From Vespa crabro (lineage: Eukaryota; Arthropoda; Insecta; Hymenoptera; Vespidae), in contig NC_060968.1 in assembly GCF_910589235.1 (NCBI RefSeq), positions 1,273,143 to 1,337,142 of the forward strand: DNA of 64,000 nt, given 5' to 3'. This document shows positions 12,776 through 26,470 of this stretch, in pieces; positions within the stretch are counted from its first letter, which is position 1, and each line of letters begins with the position of its first letter. The translations under genes and the position numbers were made by a program. Below the pieces are notes generated by a model. It searched no databases, was not told where the DNA came from, and saw only the letters and a program-made list of their open reading frames with translations.

Positions 12776-14403
12776 ATGTCTCTGAGAGGTCTAGCATACT
12801 TTGATCAACATTTTCTTCTCTCGAATCGATTATTGCAATTTATAATACGTATACGCCCCGAACAAAATACGAATGATCAGTTCTTTTTGTTTTGTGCTGT
12901 AACCGTTTACGTATCACCAATGATATTACATCAGGTAATTATATTAGTTAATACAAGTAATTACATCATGATTATCCATCATCGATTGAAACAAGATTAT
13001 TATTTATTATTAATAATACTATTTAAATAAATAAATACGTGATCAGAAATTTAACGAGGAAATTCTTCATTGTATATAAAGATGAAATTGTCAATATCGT
13101 ATCAATTAAGATATTCATTTCTTTTTAGGGGATTTATTTTTAGTTTTCTTTTTATTTATTTTCTTTTATTTCTTATTCAGTAAACATTTTTATGAAATAT
13201 AATATTTAAATGTTTAGTGCCAAGCATGTTCGATTCCAAAACGCATAAATGGATTTATTTTCTGAAAGATAATTGCTTCATGGATTCTTGATCACAATTA
13301 TTAACATCATCTCGTTTGAGATCTTAAATTTGTTTATGATTTATTTCTGATTGATGATGGCTATTCGAAAAAAAAATATGAGATTTTAACTTTATCCGAC
13401 AAATTTATTTATATAAAGAATACAATTGAAATATACTGTTTCCATAATATAAATAGCCTGCTATTTATTGGATCAGTATTTTTCAACATTTTTAATTAAT
13501 AATATTCAATATAAATTGTGAATATTTATAATATTAGTACGTATTATAAGCGGTCAGTAATACACTATTGTAGATAATTAAAACAAATTATCAGAATTTT
13601 TATTAAAATATTTGTAAATATAATAATCTATCAGTATATTAAATTAACATTAATTACTTATAATCAACCTAGACATAACCGGGACATTTAATTATTTATA
13701 TTGATTACTTATATTACATACTGATATTTTATTATAAATATTGATTAAAGTATTCATATACCTATATATTGATCATTTATTTTACAAAATACTTATTAAC
13801 AATTAATAAGAATATTTATCAAATATATAGAAGTGATATAAATAATTCTTCAGTTTTGCTTGAGAATTCTATTCTTAAACAAAGACTAATCGTCTATTTG
13901 TATTCTTTTGTATTGTATGTGTCTATATGTATGTATCTATATGTATGTATCTGTGACACATATACATACATACATATTTATACACGCGCGTGTGCACACA
14001 CATGCATATATATTCTTGTCACGCAATCATTATTTTTGTGATATCCATTCTTAGAATCGTTTCTTTAACATTTCTCTTTTATATTATGCACATCTAAATT
14101 TATGGTTATCTAAACATTCTTTATCTGCATCATATATATTGTTTCGTTGATTTACTCATTTATTTCACGCATAATGATAATAATAACAATAACAACAACA
14201 ATAACATCAATAATAATAATAACAACAACAACAGTAATAATTAGAATGAAATATAACGATAATAATTAGGCTTTCTTAGAAAAAACTTTCGAGTTTCGGG
14301 AGAATGATGTATGGATGTTTATATTTGTGTGTAAGGGCTAAGGGGATGAGAGGGATGATAGTGAGAGAGAAAGAGAGAGGAAGAGAGAGAGAGAGAGAGA
14401 AAA

Positions 14404-14456
<53 letters not shown>

Positions 14457-15266
14457 CAAAGTGGAACGTAAAATTGAATATTTCAAATATTCATTATTAC
14501 GTGCAGATTTTCCCCCTCAAAACGAAATAATTTTTTATCAATTAATCTTTACAACTTAGTGAAAAAAATTCAAATAACTGGTTCAATTACACTTACCCAC
14601 TACTTTCAACACTTTCATTTTCGTTTGTCACACTATATAATTTCTAAAGAGTATCGAAATGATCAGAAATAATAAATAATTAAGTAAATATTTAAGAGTG
14701 ACGAGAAAATTTAATTATATTATATAATGTATTAGATATAATATATTAGATCGACTAATAAGTAATGTCGTTATTTTTCATACCACTATTTATATATTGG
14801 CATTTCTCAACTTATTAAATGTTCAATGTGCCGTGAAATGCTATTTAAGTCGAAGCGTAAAAAGTTAAAATTAATTCGTAAGTTTTACAGAAAGTTCTCG
14901 TAAAGTTGTTGCTCATAAATACAGGCTTATCTTTAAAACAATATACAGTGACACCAGTTTCCAATAGATTTTTACAAATTTTATATTAATATTAGATCGA
15001 TAAAAAATTGAGAAACATTGATTTAAACAATCCCAGTCTTTTTATATTAATTATTTATATGAAACAATATTTATTTATTATCACGTAATATTTTGAATTA
15101 TATTTAACAATATATTCCAGTTTTATCAGCTTTTCGTGTCGGACTTCAATCTGCAATCGACTATAAGAGTTCTGGAAACAATGATACCTGGTCTATTTAT
15201 CATCTATTGTTATTTTAGCGTTTACTTTGATTTACTAACAGTTCGTATTAATTATTTCTTCTTGTC

Positions 15267-15302
<36 letters not shown>

Positions 15303-17361
15303 AAACTAATTTTTACGGGAAAAAATATGTCGTTTTAAGGTGAAATTATTGTACGTTCATTTTAAGCTTGATTATGAGGTGTTATCGGACGAGGAGGAAT
15401 TAAACATTATGATAAAGTACACAAACCGAAGCAAATTATATGTGTATCTTATAGTGGGTAAGCGAAAAAAAAGGAAGGCAAAAGAAAAGGAAAGCAAAAA
15501 AAAAAGAATTTCATGTAAAAAATAATTATAATTAACATACAATATTTCAATGATGTAAATATCTTCTCGTTATTACAGTTCTCATCATTCTCTATGTTAT
15601 TTCAATAACGTTTCCAAGTATAATAAACGTATTTCTCTATATTTTTGGAACATCGGATGATATTAATTTAACATTACCTTTTCCCGTAAATAATGTGTTA
15701 AATGCGGGATTGATATATTACAGTTTGCTTATTTATCAAGTAATAGCACTCTTTATAATAGGAATAATAGGAAGTGCGTGTTATTCATTGTATTGGGTAT
15801 TAATACAACACGTATGTGGTCAGTTTAGCGTTATAATGTAAGTATGTATTTTATTTAAAAAGTATGTTTGTTTTTATGTTAATATCTATCGGATTGAATA
15901 ATAATTGCTTTTAAAATTTTGAATATAAAAAATAATTTACGATTAATTCGATATTATGTATGTAAATGTAAATATTGTTTTGTTTGCTTTTGTTCCTTTT
16001 TTTCTGTTTTTTATTTATTTCTTTTTGTAACATATTCATTGTAGGTGGAAAATACATCGACCTTTTAAAAATGACAAAAAACACGTAGAAAATGATTGGT
16101 GTAATACAACATCTTTGGAAGAATGGAATTGGATAATCGATATAATTAAGTGTTATACAAGAATCACGGAGTTAGTGAGAAATAATATTTTTATGAAATT
16201 AATTTTTTAAATATTTCCTTTTATTTTTCCTCTTACTCCTTTTCAAAGAATTTCAATAAATAATATTAGATATTCTAAAATCGTAAAATTCTAAAAATTG
16301 TAATTTTAAAAATGATTTAAACATAGGTATACGATAATGCAATATATTTTTGCATATGTTATTAAGAACAATATGGTGAATATATGAAATATGAGAAATA
16401 TGTATAAGAAAATTCATAGTTGAAAGGATATTATTGAACAAATATGTTTGTTTTACAATTAAAAAATCTCATCTTTAAATTTTATTAAATTTTATATTAG
16501 CACAAGAGTACCTTTGCAATATACTAAATACGTTCCTTTACTATATATATTATGATAATAATTCTTTTTTTAATTTCCTGTTCAAGACTCATTGATTTGA
16601 TAAACGATTATTGCAAGATGAATTACTTAATTGCAGTTTCTATTTCAATGATACTCGTTTTCTTCAATTTTTTATATGTGAGTAATAATACAATTATTTG
16701 ATTCATATGCATATTTGCATATATCATAAAAAATTATAGAGGAATATTTTTTTTTTCATTTATATTTAATCATTATCTTATTTTTAATTTTTAATTTTTA
16801 ATTTTTAATGTTTTCTTTGCTTTCAGATGCTTCAATTATCTATGGTATTGCAAAGTACAAGCGAAATAATCAAATATATCATTTACATGGCAGGATCAAT
16901 TTCTATTATTTATATTACTTTTTACGTTGGGCAATTGCTTATGGATCACAGCAATGAGACTTTCATGGAATTGTAAGACTGATATATACATACATAGATT
17001 TATATACAGCTAAATGCCATATTCAATTGAATTAATTTAAAATGTGTTCTCATAAAAAAGTTATTAATTGTTAAATATGAGAAAAAAACCGAAATATATC
17101 ATTTTGCAGATGTCAAATTCCATTCTATACATTATCCATAAGAACTAAAAAATTGCTATTATTATTATTAATAAGGAGCATAAAACAAAGTACGATTTCA
17201 ATCGGTGGTATCTTTATAGCATCGCACGAAATCTTTGCGACAGTAAGCAGAATGTTGTTTTCAATCATTTTCAAATACTCTTTATATTAACGAGAATTAC
17301 ATTATTCCAGTTAATACAAAAAGCTTTTTCCTTTGCTACGGTTTATTACAGCATGTTATAA
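12776..17361 (+). CDS. Odorant receptor OR4 (7tm_6 family), nine exons, long first intron
   Basis: Exons: 12776-12934, 15121-15240, 15340-15457, 15579-15837, 16045-16170, 16587-16677, 16827-16972, 17110-17242, 17311-17361. They total 1203 nt and 400 residues. The N-terminus MSLRGLAYFDQHFLLSNR fixes the start. Exon 4 reads LTLPFPVNNVLNAGLIYYS. Exon 8 has LLLLLIRSIKQSTISIGG, where the usual RSMKP is RSIKQ, and exon 9 ends FATVYYSML. Intron 1 is 2186 bp, far longer than in OR2 or OR3, and holds microsatellites. It is possible, though I think less likely, that exon 1 at 12776 belongs to a decayed neighbour and that another first exon was missed. All junction phases agree with the single-gene model. 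Confidence 0.85.
14361..14452. repeat. GA-rich microsatellite in OR4 intron 1
   Basis: An imperfect (GA)n tract of about 90 bp. It is preceded by an AAT/AAC-type trinucleotide tract at about 14175-14240 and a CA/TA-rich stretch at about 13915-14010. Confidence 0.9.
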
Positions 17362-17475
17362 ACCAAAACAATCTTATGACAATGGAAATACGAGACCAAT
17401 TATTATACGCTGAAAAGATTCTATTTTTTTCCAAGAAGAATATAAATATACTCACATTAATTAGATAAGATGGCA

Positions 17476-17660
17476 GTCATAAGTAGTAAAGTATATATTG
17501 CTTATCAAAATTCCATTGTATTTTTTTAATCGTACTGACATTCCAATTACCATATCTATATTTTCTCAAAAAAAAAAAAAAAAAAAAAAAAAAAGGAGTG
17601 CACTTTATATTTCAGCAGAATACTTTTTCATTTATGTTACACTTATAATCCAACACTTGT
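17476..17660. other. Conserved intergenic block before OR5, with counterparts before OR6 and relic c
   Basis: The segment around AGTAAAGTRTATATYGCTTA at 17485 recurs at about 27133 (downstream of OR5) and 32176 (downstream of OR6), in each case shortly before the next upstream module. The copies are diverged from one another, so this homology predates the recent OR5/OR6 duplication. A poly-A run lies at 17570-17594. Confidence 0.6.
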
Positions 17661-17722
17661 GTTGGATATGAGGAGTTACGTTATCTAATCGACTAAACTG
17701 TTTATTTTGACATTTGCTAATC

Positions 17723-17861
17723 CTTAAGCGAGTGTCCCTTACGGCGATCGGGCGCCGACTGAAAACGGTTACTATCGAGCGACGCTTTTGCGCATGTTTC
17801 TCGACTTACAAAGGCAAACCATACAACACCTTTCTTTTCAATCGTTGGGAACAATCATCTG
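17723..17861 (+). promoter_or_regulatory. Conserved OR upstream module of OR5
   Basis: CTTAAG is at 17723 and ACTGA ends 40 bp from the start. TGCGCATGT is at 17789-17797 after 26 bp. CATCTG is at 17856-17861. The ATG is 359 bp from the module start. A 62-codon open frame overlaps this block but is not conserved as protein outside the recent duplicate. Confidence 0.6.
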
Positions 17862-18081
17862 TTTTCATATTTTACCGTATTTCGAAGTATTCGATATTAT
17901 AATTGTCGAATGGGGAGTAATATTCGAACGTTACATTCTATAGGTTCAATAATTATGATAATATTTTTTGTATTAATATATAACAAAGCGTTATACCTAC
18001 TGTAATAGACGGCAATTAGAATGCAGAAGAAGGGTAAAGTTTATTCGTCAACTCTTTTTGATAAACGCAAGACACTTCAGA

Positions 18082-21000
18082 ATGTTACCAAGAGGTCTTA
18101 ATTACTATGAACAGCATTTTCTTTTTTCAAATCGATTAATCCTATTTGTTCTGGGATTAAGATGCCGTAGTCAGTTGATCATACTTTGTGTAACAGTTTT
18201 TTATTTATTACCAATGATAGTTCATCAGGTAAATGTACCTGTCTTAAATATATAGTGATATTGCTCTAATATGATTCTAGTAATTAATATATTAACGTAA
18301 TTAATATTTTTAAAATATTACATGAATAGTACATAGAAATTTTGTTAGTAATATTATTGTTTTTATTATGTTATATATTATATTTGGGTAAGTTTTCATT
18401 TCATTAACGCGTAATAATTTGCTATTTTCTTCTTCGATAAGCTTTTTTATGTAAATTAATATTTAATATTTGAAAAAATTCGTATTATATATTTAATATC
18501 ATTTTAAACACAAATTGAAATCTATTATTTTTTTTTAGAATTTTGTATGAAAAATCCGGTTTAAGCAAAAGATCACTTTAATCTTTTCTTTAAGTTAGTT
18601 ACATTGTATCATATATTAAAAGTACAATATCTTCGAAACAAATAAAAAATAAGATATAAAAAATTTATTGTCTGCTATATTAAATTTTGTAATAATCATG
18701 AAAGAAAGTATTCAGTTCAGTAAAATAATTTATTGATTTGTCATATAATTATTTATGTAATTTTCAGTAAACAAAACTACCCATCGTCAATCGACTATTA
18801 CTGTTTATTAGCTATTTTTATAAGATCAGATATTAATTATAACGTCAGATTTCAAAAGAATTCCACAATTTTAGTTCTATCAGCTCTACACGACAGACAA
18901 GAAGCAGCAACCGTCTATCAAAGTATTTGAGTCAATGATACCTAGTTTATATATAATTTATTGTTATATTACCGTTTATTTTAATATAACAACGGTTCGT
19001 ATTATTGTTTTAGCATTAATTTTCATTCTTTTCAAACATAATTATTTACAAGATAGTATGTTTATATTTCAGATCAAATTATTATTTGCTCATATCAGAT
19101 ATGATTACGAGGTTGTGAGGAATGAAATGGAACTAAATATTATGGAAGAGTACACGAACAAGAGCAAATTGTATGTGTATGTTCTTGTGGGTAGGTCAAA
19201 TAAAGTGTGTTTATATAATAGTAAAATTATATTGCAAATATCCATTTTTTCTGTTTTGTTACAGTTCTCCTCTATCTCTATCTTATTTCAATAACGTTTC
19301 CAAGTATTTTGAACGTCCTTTTGTACATTTTTGGAACAACTAAAGACGTTCATTTAACATTACCTTTTTTCGTTAATAGTGTTTTACAGGCAGGATTACT
19401 TTATTATAGTTTGCTTATTTATCAAGTATTAGTAGTCTTTATTTTAATTACAATAGGGATTATTTTTTATTCATTGTATTGGGTATTAATACAGCACGCA
19501 TGTGGCCAATTGCGTGTTATAATGTACGGGAAAGTATTATTGCTTTTATCTTAAATAACATTTGTTTATAATTCCTGCATTGAAAGATTTAATAGAAAAT
19601 AGTAATATATTTTATTTTATGAATGCAAGGGTTATTTAACGTGTTAATTGTAGAATGAATATACGTGAACCATTTAATAATGATTATAAACTTGTACAAA
19701 ATAATTGGTGTATTACAACACCTCAGGGAGAAAGAAAATGGATGGTCCACATAATTAAGTTTTATACAAGAATCACGAAGTAAGTTTGAGATAAATTTTG
19801 TGTTAATTAAATTTTTTTTTAATATTTTGTCTTTCGCTATAACACGACTGACAATGTTCGTTTCAATTATCTTACAATTTTTTTTGTAAAGATTCCAACG
19901 CATTTGTAACTATTTAAGATGCATGTCATTTGTAAAAAAAATTGTGTTATTTTCAAAATTGCTGTTATTTTTTAATCTAAAGTTGGATCAAGTCGGAATT
20001 TTTTGTATATCTTCGAATCGTGTAATTTGAATTTTGATAAAAATTTTAAATTATTTTATTTAATCGTCATTGCTCTCGAATGATTAGTAAAATATTTTTT
20101 TAAGTATTTTACAAAATATATCCAAGAAACGTATACGAAAATATTTTGGAAATGTCTAAAAAAAATATAAAAAATATTAAAAATTACAAACAAAAATAAT
20201 AATAAATTATTTTTTGCCATCTTTTTATTAAAAAATCAATTTCTTCCTGAGTTGCATATGTTTAGCTATTTTCTGTAAAAGTATGCATTAGTTTGAACAT
20301 TTATAGTATGTATACCTAAATTATGTATTATCACAATTAATTTCCATTTTTTTTCTTTTCAAGGTTTGTTGAATTATTGAATAATTTGTCCAAGATGATT
20401 TACTTAATTGCTGTTTTTATTTCGATGATGCTTGTTTTTTTTAATTTCCTATATGTAAGTAATATCTTTGAAATATTTACTAAATAATTATTTATTTTAA
20501 ATAGCATATGATTTGTACTTAAGTATTAAACATTAAATTTTTGTTTAATATCTGATTATTACTATTCATACACACATGCGCAACCTAAAATATTTACAGT
20601 ACTATTTCCTAAGTGTATATTGATATACGTGCGCAACGTCAGATTTCTTACCTCAAGTATCTCACTTCACTGTACTTTCACCTAAGAGCTACATATTCCT
20701 AGTGGGTATATCTGTTTCTGGGAATTTCTTGAATAATCGTTAAGAAAACGAATAAATAAAGAACATATTGTCACCTTTGTCCGAGTTTAGGCGTTATAAG
20801 TAAATTACTTAGTTTTCGATAATGTATCGAGCCGAGTATCAAGCTTTCAAAAAAATCAATACAATATCCATGGGTCCATACGGGCACCACGACAAATTAT
20901 GCATGAAATTAGTTAAACATTTTGAACGAACTATCCCGACATGCTCACTAAGAATAAGAATATTGCTTTCCTGTTCAAGTATTTTTTACTTTAATTTCTC

Positions 21001-24000
21001 TTTTTTCATTTTCCTTTCCTAAATTATTAATGCCTTCACGGATAGTTGGAAAAAAATGTACAGACAGTCGCATCCAAACATTCGCATTCATCATTAAGAC
21101 AAACAGATCTTACCAATAATACCAACTATGTTTTTAATAAAGGTATTCAGTACAAAATCGTAATAGTTAACTTTACATCTTTCCAACTCACAACATTTAG
21201 ACCTTCAAGTTTTATATACATTAATAGCTATAATTTCTCAGAAAAAACCAACAACACTAATTACATGTTATTACATATCAATTACATCATATCAACAATT
21301 GCATCATAACTCGGCAAATATATTACAATTTACACTATATTTCTTATCTCGTATTTACTTATGAGTTTCGCGGGATCCTTCAAAATAATTTACATTGTCC
21401 CATCAATTTGTCGGAACGTAGCGAGCGATATTTTGCTGATAGCCTTCAATATTTTGCTATTATCCTAATGCCACCTCCTTTATTTATCGTGACTAGTGGG
21501 TCTACAATTCTGACGATTAGAAAAACATAGGGCAACTTTCTCTGTGCAAATATTATCATTGCTGGTCCGGTGCGAGAAGCGTGCCTGAAAACGCATTCGT
21601 AGTTGCGCTCCTCACGATACAACTTTAAGCATTTCGTTTATATATCTTTTATATATACATATATATATGTAAAGAAAGTATACTTTCTCCAGGTAGATTT
21701 GTCACGCGTCTCATGGCCCGCCCTTCCTTTGTTTTTGTTATCTACAAATTCTTTTGTTACCCACAAAGCGAGCCGTTAAGATTTGGGGAGAGAAACTGGC
21801 AGTAAGAAATAGAACGTAGACGAGAGAAGTAGTACGAGAGTAAAATATAAAATTTAATAATAAACGTGAATTGTCGTTTCTTTGTTCACAGAGAAACATA
21901 TTTCCGTTTGTCACTTCACCCTAATTAAAACGAGTTAAAATAAAAAAATTAAGATATTATAAAACGACAATTCTTTGTTTATAATGGAAAGAAAACTACA
22001 GTTTGCATTTAAGTGTGTGGCATCACCAAGCGACAGAAAAACAAACGTGATTGCTATAACCTCTATCACAACTGAGGATAAAGAAAAATACATATTGCCG
22101 GAAAACGAGAAATTCGTAAGTAATCACAGCGAACTAATAAAAACGGAAAGTTATAAGAGAATGAAAAAAAGCCTCAATCAAAGAGGCCAGGAGAAAAAAA
22201 TATGGATTAAATGCACACAGGAAATGGAAAGTACGTATTTCGACGAAAATGGAAACGTAATATTCAATGATCTATACCTAGACGAAGTAGTAGAGAAAGA
22301 CATAGTAGAACCCGCACAGGAAAAAGAACACCAAATAGATTTAAAGAATATATCGGAACAATTTATGATCGAACAATTTGTGTGCAAACATTCAAATGCA
22401 GAACAATGGTTGGAGACATTTGAAAGAGAATGTCAAAGATTCAAAATTAATAGAGATAACACAAAAATCGAAATCCTAAGATTATTCCTTGACAGAGCAT
22501 GTGTGGATTGGCACTCAGCAACATTAACAGGCTAGTTGGAACGAATGGAAACAAAAGTTCTTGAAATCATTTGCAGACAAGGGATGGAATACAGGTATAT
22601 ACGCTACACCCTACAGATATAAGGAAGGTTCACTGATGGAGTACGCTATGAAGAATGAAAAACTACTACTCGATATGGACAACAATATAGGTACGAAGAC
22701 CCTGATAATGCTTATAGCAGCAGGACTAACAGAATTTATAAGAAATAAGATAGACAGAGAAAAGTGTCAAAATTCGACAGAACTATTACAGGAGATAAAG
22801 AAATGTGAAAATCTGGTAAGAACAATTTTAAAAAGAAGAAAGAGGAAAGACAAGATAACAACAAGAAATTTGAAGAAAAAAGACCATGTAAGAACTGTGA
22901 AAAACTAAACAAAGGTATTAGATATCACTCAGAGGACGTCTGTTGGTTTAGAAAAGAAACCAGAATAAACAAAAGCAACTCGATGATAGAAGTAGACCTA
23001 TGCAAGGAACAAAAAAACGAATAACCACACCATTGATCAAGGTAAAGATGATATTAGAAGAGATGTTAGAAGTAAACGGAACATATGACCCAGGTTCCCA
23101 AGTCTCTCTAATAAATTCGAGACTAGTTAAAATAAAAAAAAAGAAAAAGAGATAAAAGATAAAAATAAAATATTTTTAAAAACGGTCAATGGTGTGACAC
23201 AAACAAAAGGTTTAGTAACCATTAAAATAAAAATTTTCGATAAAGAAGAATACGTTGACGTATTTATCGTAGAAAGAAATGACTTTGAAGATTTTATTAT
23301 TGGGTTGGATATGATAAAGAAATTCAAACTAACCCAAGATGAAAATCTACAAATATCTCGAAAGAGAGAAACACAGACAAAAGAAAATATAAGTACATTG
23401 GATACAAAGAAAGAAATAAAAGAAGTTAAAATAAACTTTAACGAACATGTGAATGAGGACGAATTTAGATCAGATCTGAATCACTTGGATAATACAAAAA
23501 AAAACAAAGATAAAAAAACTAATAGAAAAATATAATTTTATATTTGCAAAAAACAAATATGATGTAGGCACCGTTTCGGACTACGAGGCGCGAATAGACT
23601 TACTGGTTGATAAATACTGCAGTAAGAGACCATATAGGTGCACTATAGAAGATAAAAAAGAGATAGAAAATCAAGTAGCAAAACTATTAGAAAATAAATT
23701 GATCGAAGAATCTTATAGTCCGTTTGCAGCACCAGTAACTCTGGCATTCAAGAAAGATGAGAACAAACGATCACGATTGTGTATAGATTTTCGTGCATTA
23801 AACAAGATAGTTACACCACAAGCTCAACCATTTCCATTAATAGAAGATTTAATATTAAAAGCAAGAAACTGTAAATACTTCACCACATTAGATATAAATT
23901 ACGCTTTCTGGTCAATTCCATTACGTATTGAAGATAGAAAAAAACTGGATTCGTTACACAAGAGGGACACTTCCAATGGACATGTCTACCATTCGGACTA

Positions 24001-26422
24001 AAAACATCACCAGCCATTTTCCAAAGAATATTATCGAATATTCTAAGAAAGCACAAACTGAAAGATTTTTCAGAGAATTACATAGACGACATATTAATTT
24101 TTTCAGTATCATTTGAAGAACACATAGAACACATAGAAAGAGTAATGAAGGCAATAGTAAACGAAGGTTTCAGACTAAAATTTAAAAAATGTACATTTGC
24201 AACAGAATCAGTGAAATATCTTGGACACATAATAGAGCACAATACAGTAAGACCAGTAAAGGATAATCTAATTTCAATACGAAATTTTCCTACTCCAAAA
24301 ACTCAAAAGAACATTAGACAATTTCTTGGAAAAATAAACTTTTATCACGAATACATACCGAAAAGCTCAATACTACTAGACCCATTACATAGATTGTTAA
24401 GGAAAAATGAAAAGTTCATATGGTCTGAAGAGTGTGAGAAATCCTTCAAAGGTATAAAAAATCTACTATGCTCTCAACCAGTGTTGCAAATATTTGACAG
24501 GAATTTACCAATAAGAATTTACACGGATGCATCACTGGAAGGCATTGGTGCGATATTTAAGCAAGTACAGAGTAATGGTAAAGAAAAGCCAGTAGCATAC
24601 TTTTCGAAAAAGTTAAATGATTCACAAAAGAGAAAAAAGGCAATTTACTTAGAATGTCTGGCAATCAAGGAAGCGGTAAAATATTGGCAACATTGGTTGA
24701 TCGGAAAAAAATTCACGATATTCACAGACCATAAACCATTAGAAGGTATGAACATAAAAGCTAGAACAGATGAAGAACTTTGAGAATTAACATATTATTT
24801 ATCTCAATATGACTTTCAAATAAAATATATTCCGAGAAAAGATAACGCTGAAGCAGATAGTCTAAGCAGAAATCCAGTACTGGAATCATCCGAAAATACG
24901 GAAGAAATACTAAGAATAATCAACCTAATAAAAATAAAAGAAATAAAAACAGATCAAAAAGAAAATATAACATTGCAAAAAACCAAATCAAAACTAATAG
25001 AAAAAGACGGGATATTCTATAAAAAAATTAGAAACAAAGAAAAAATAATCTTATCTACAGAACTAAGCTTAAAATTAATTAAAGAAATACATTCTGAATG
25101 GTGTCATATAGGCATCAAACAAATGATAAGCAGGATATCTCCTTATTACACAGCTAAAGGAATAACGGCAAATATAAAAAAAGTTTGCCAAAACTGCGAA
25201 ATATGCATTAAGAACAAATCCAGGGGGCAAGGAAAATATGGACGGTTGTCACAACTAGGACCGGCAACGAAACCGTTCGAAATCATGTCAATAGATACCA
25301 TCGGAAGCTTCGGAGGACAAAGATCAACAAAAAGATACCTTCATCTACTGGTGGATCATTTTACAAGATACGCGTTCATGAGAACATCAAAAACCCAGAG
25401 TGCAACAGATTTCATCAAGCTGATAAGTGGAATACTAGAAACCGACAAAATAGGAGTGATACTTGCAGATCAATACCCGGGAATAAACTCAAAAGAATTT
25501 AGGGAATTTCTCATAAAAAAGGATACGAAACTGATTTTTACGGCTGTCAATGCGCCCTTTTCCAACGGTCTGAACGAGAGACTGAATCAGACATTAGTAA
25601 ACAAAATAAGATGCAGAATAAACGAGAAAGGAAAAAAAAGAGCTTGGACAACGATCGCTAGAGAATGTTTGGATAAATACAATGAAACAGAGCATACAGT
25701 AACCGGCTTCACGCCTAAATATTTGTTAGATGGCACAATCAACAGCATTCTACCCGAAGAGATAAAAAAAAGAAAAAATGATAAAGAAAATTGGATAAGA
25801 GATAAAGAACTAGCCCTAGAAAGAACAAAAAGATCACATGAATATAACAAAAGAATATTTAACAAGAATAGAAAGAATCATCAATTTAACACAGGAGATT
25901 TGGTATATATAGAAGATGGCAATAGGTTGAATAGAAAGAAATTAGACGAATTGAGAATTGGCCCTTTCCAAATAATAAAAAAAATTTCAGAGTCTATATA
26001 CGAAATAAAAACAGGGAAACAGAAACAAGAAACCGGATTCTTCCACATAACAAAACTACTTCCGATATCAGAAGATGGAGAAGAGGACTAAAAATTGTAG
26101 ACACTTTATCCGTGGGGGGGGGGGAGATGTAAAGAAAGTATACTTTCTCCAGGTAGATTTGTCATGCGTCTCATGGCCCGCCCTTCCTTTGTTTTTGTTA
26201 TCTACAAATTCTTTTGTTACCCACAAAGCGAGCCGTTAAGATTTGGGGAGAGAAACTGGCAGTAAGAAATAGAACGTAGACGAGAGAAGTAGTACGAGAG
26301 TAAAATATAAAATTTAACAGAGTGAACAATAAACGTGAATTGTCGTTTCTTTGTTCACAGAGAAACATATTTCCGTTTGTCACTTCACCCTAATTAAAAC
26401 GAGTTAAAATAAAAAAATTAAG

Positions 26423-26470
<48 letters not shown>

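Larger units (their letters stand above)
21668..26430 (+). mobile_element. Ty3/gypsy LTR retrotransposon in OR5 intron 6
   Basis: A 4.76 kb element with near-identical LTRs, gag with a zinc knuckle, and pol ordered protease, reverse transcriptase, RNase H, integrase (the Ty3/gypsy order). A G-rich polypurine tract abuts the 3' LTR. There is no envelope-like frame after integrase. The target is a TA-rich tract, so the target-site duplication cannot be read exactly. OR6 intron 6 has the same flanks without the element. Coding regions carry several frameshifts and one nonsense codon, so this copy is not autonomous as written. Confidence 0.95.

Noticed and set aside
17714..17902. 62-codon open frame, repeated at 27355-27543
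   Set aside because: It overlaps the upstream regulatory module, and its second copy is explained by the recent duplication. No similar peptide precedes OR2, OR3, OR4 or OR7.
18733..18930. Open frame just upstream of and across OR5 exon 2
   Set aside because: Exon 2 read from 18875 in the OR frame gives the conserved FYQLY start, so the other frame is incidental.
19589..19903. 104-codon minus-strand open frame, repeated at 29230-29544
   Set aside because: Antisense to OR5/OR6 exon 5, and conserved only because the whole unit is duplicated.
26092..26127. Possible envelope gene after gypsy integrase
   Set aside because: Only about 36 bp separate the pol stop from the 3' LTR, so there is no room for an env gene.
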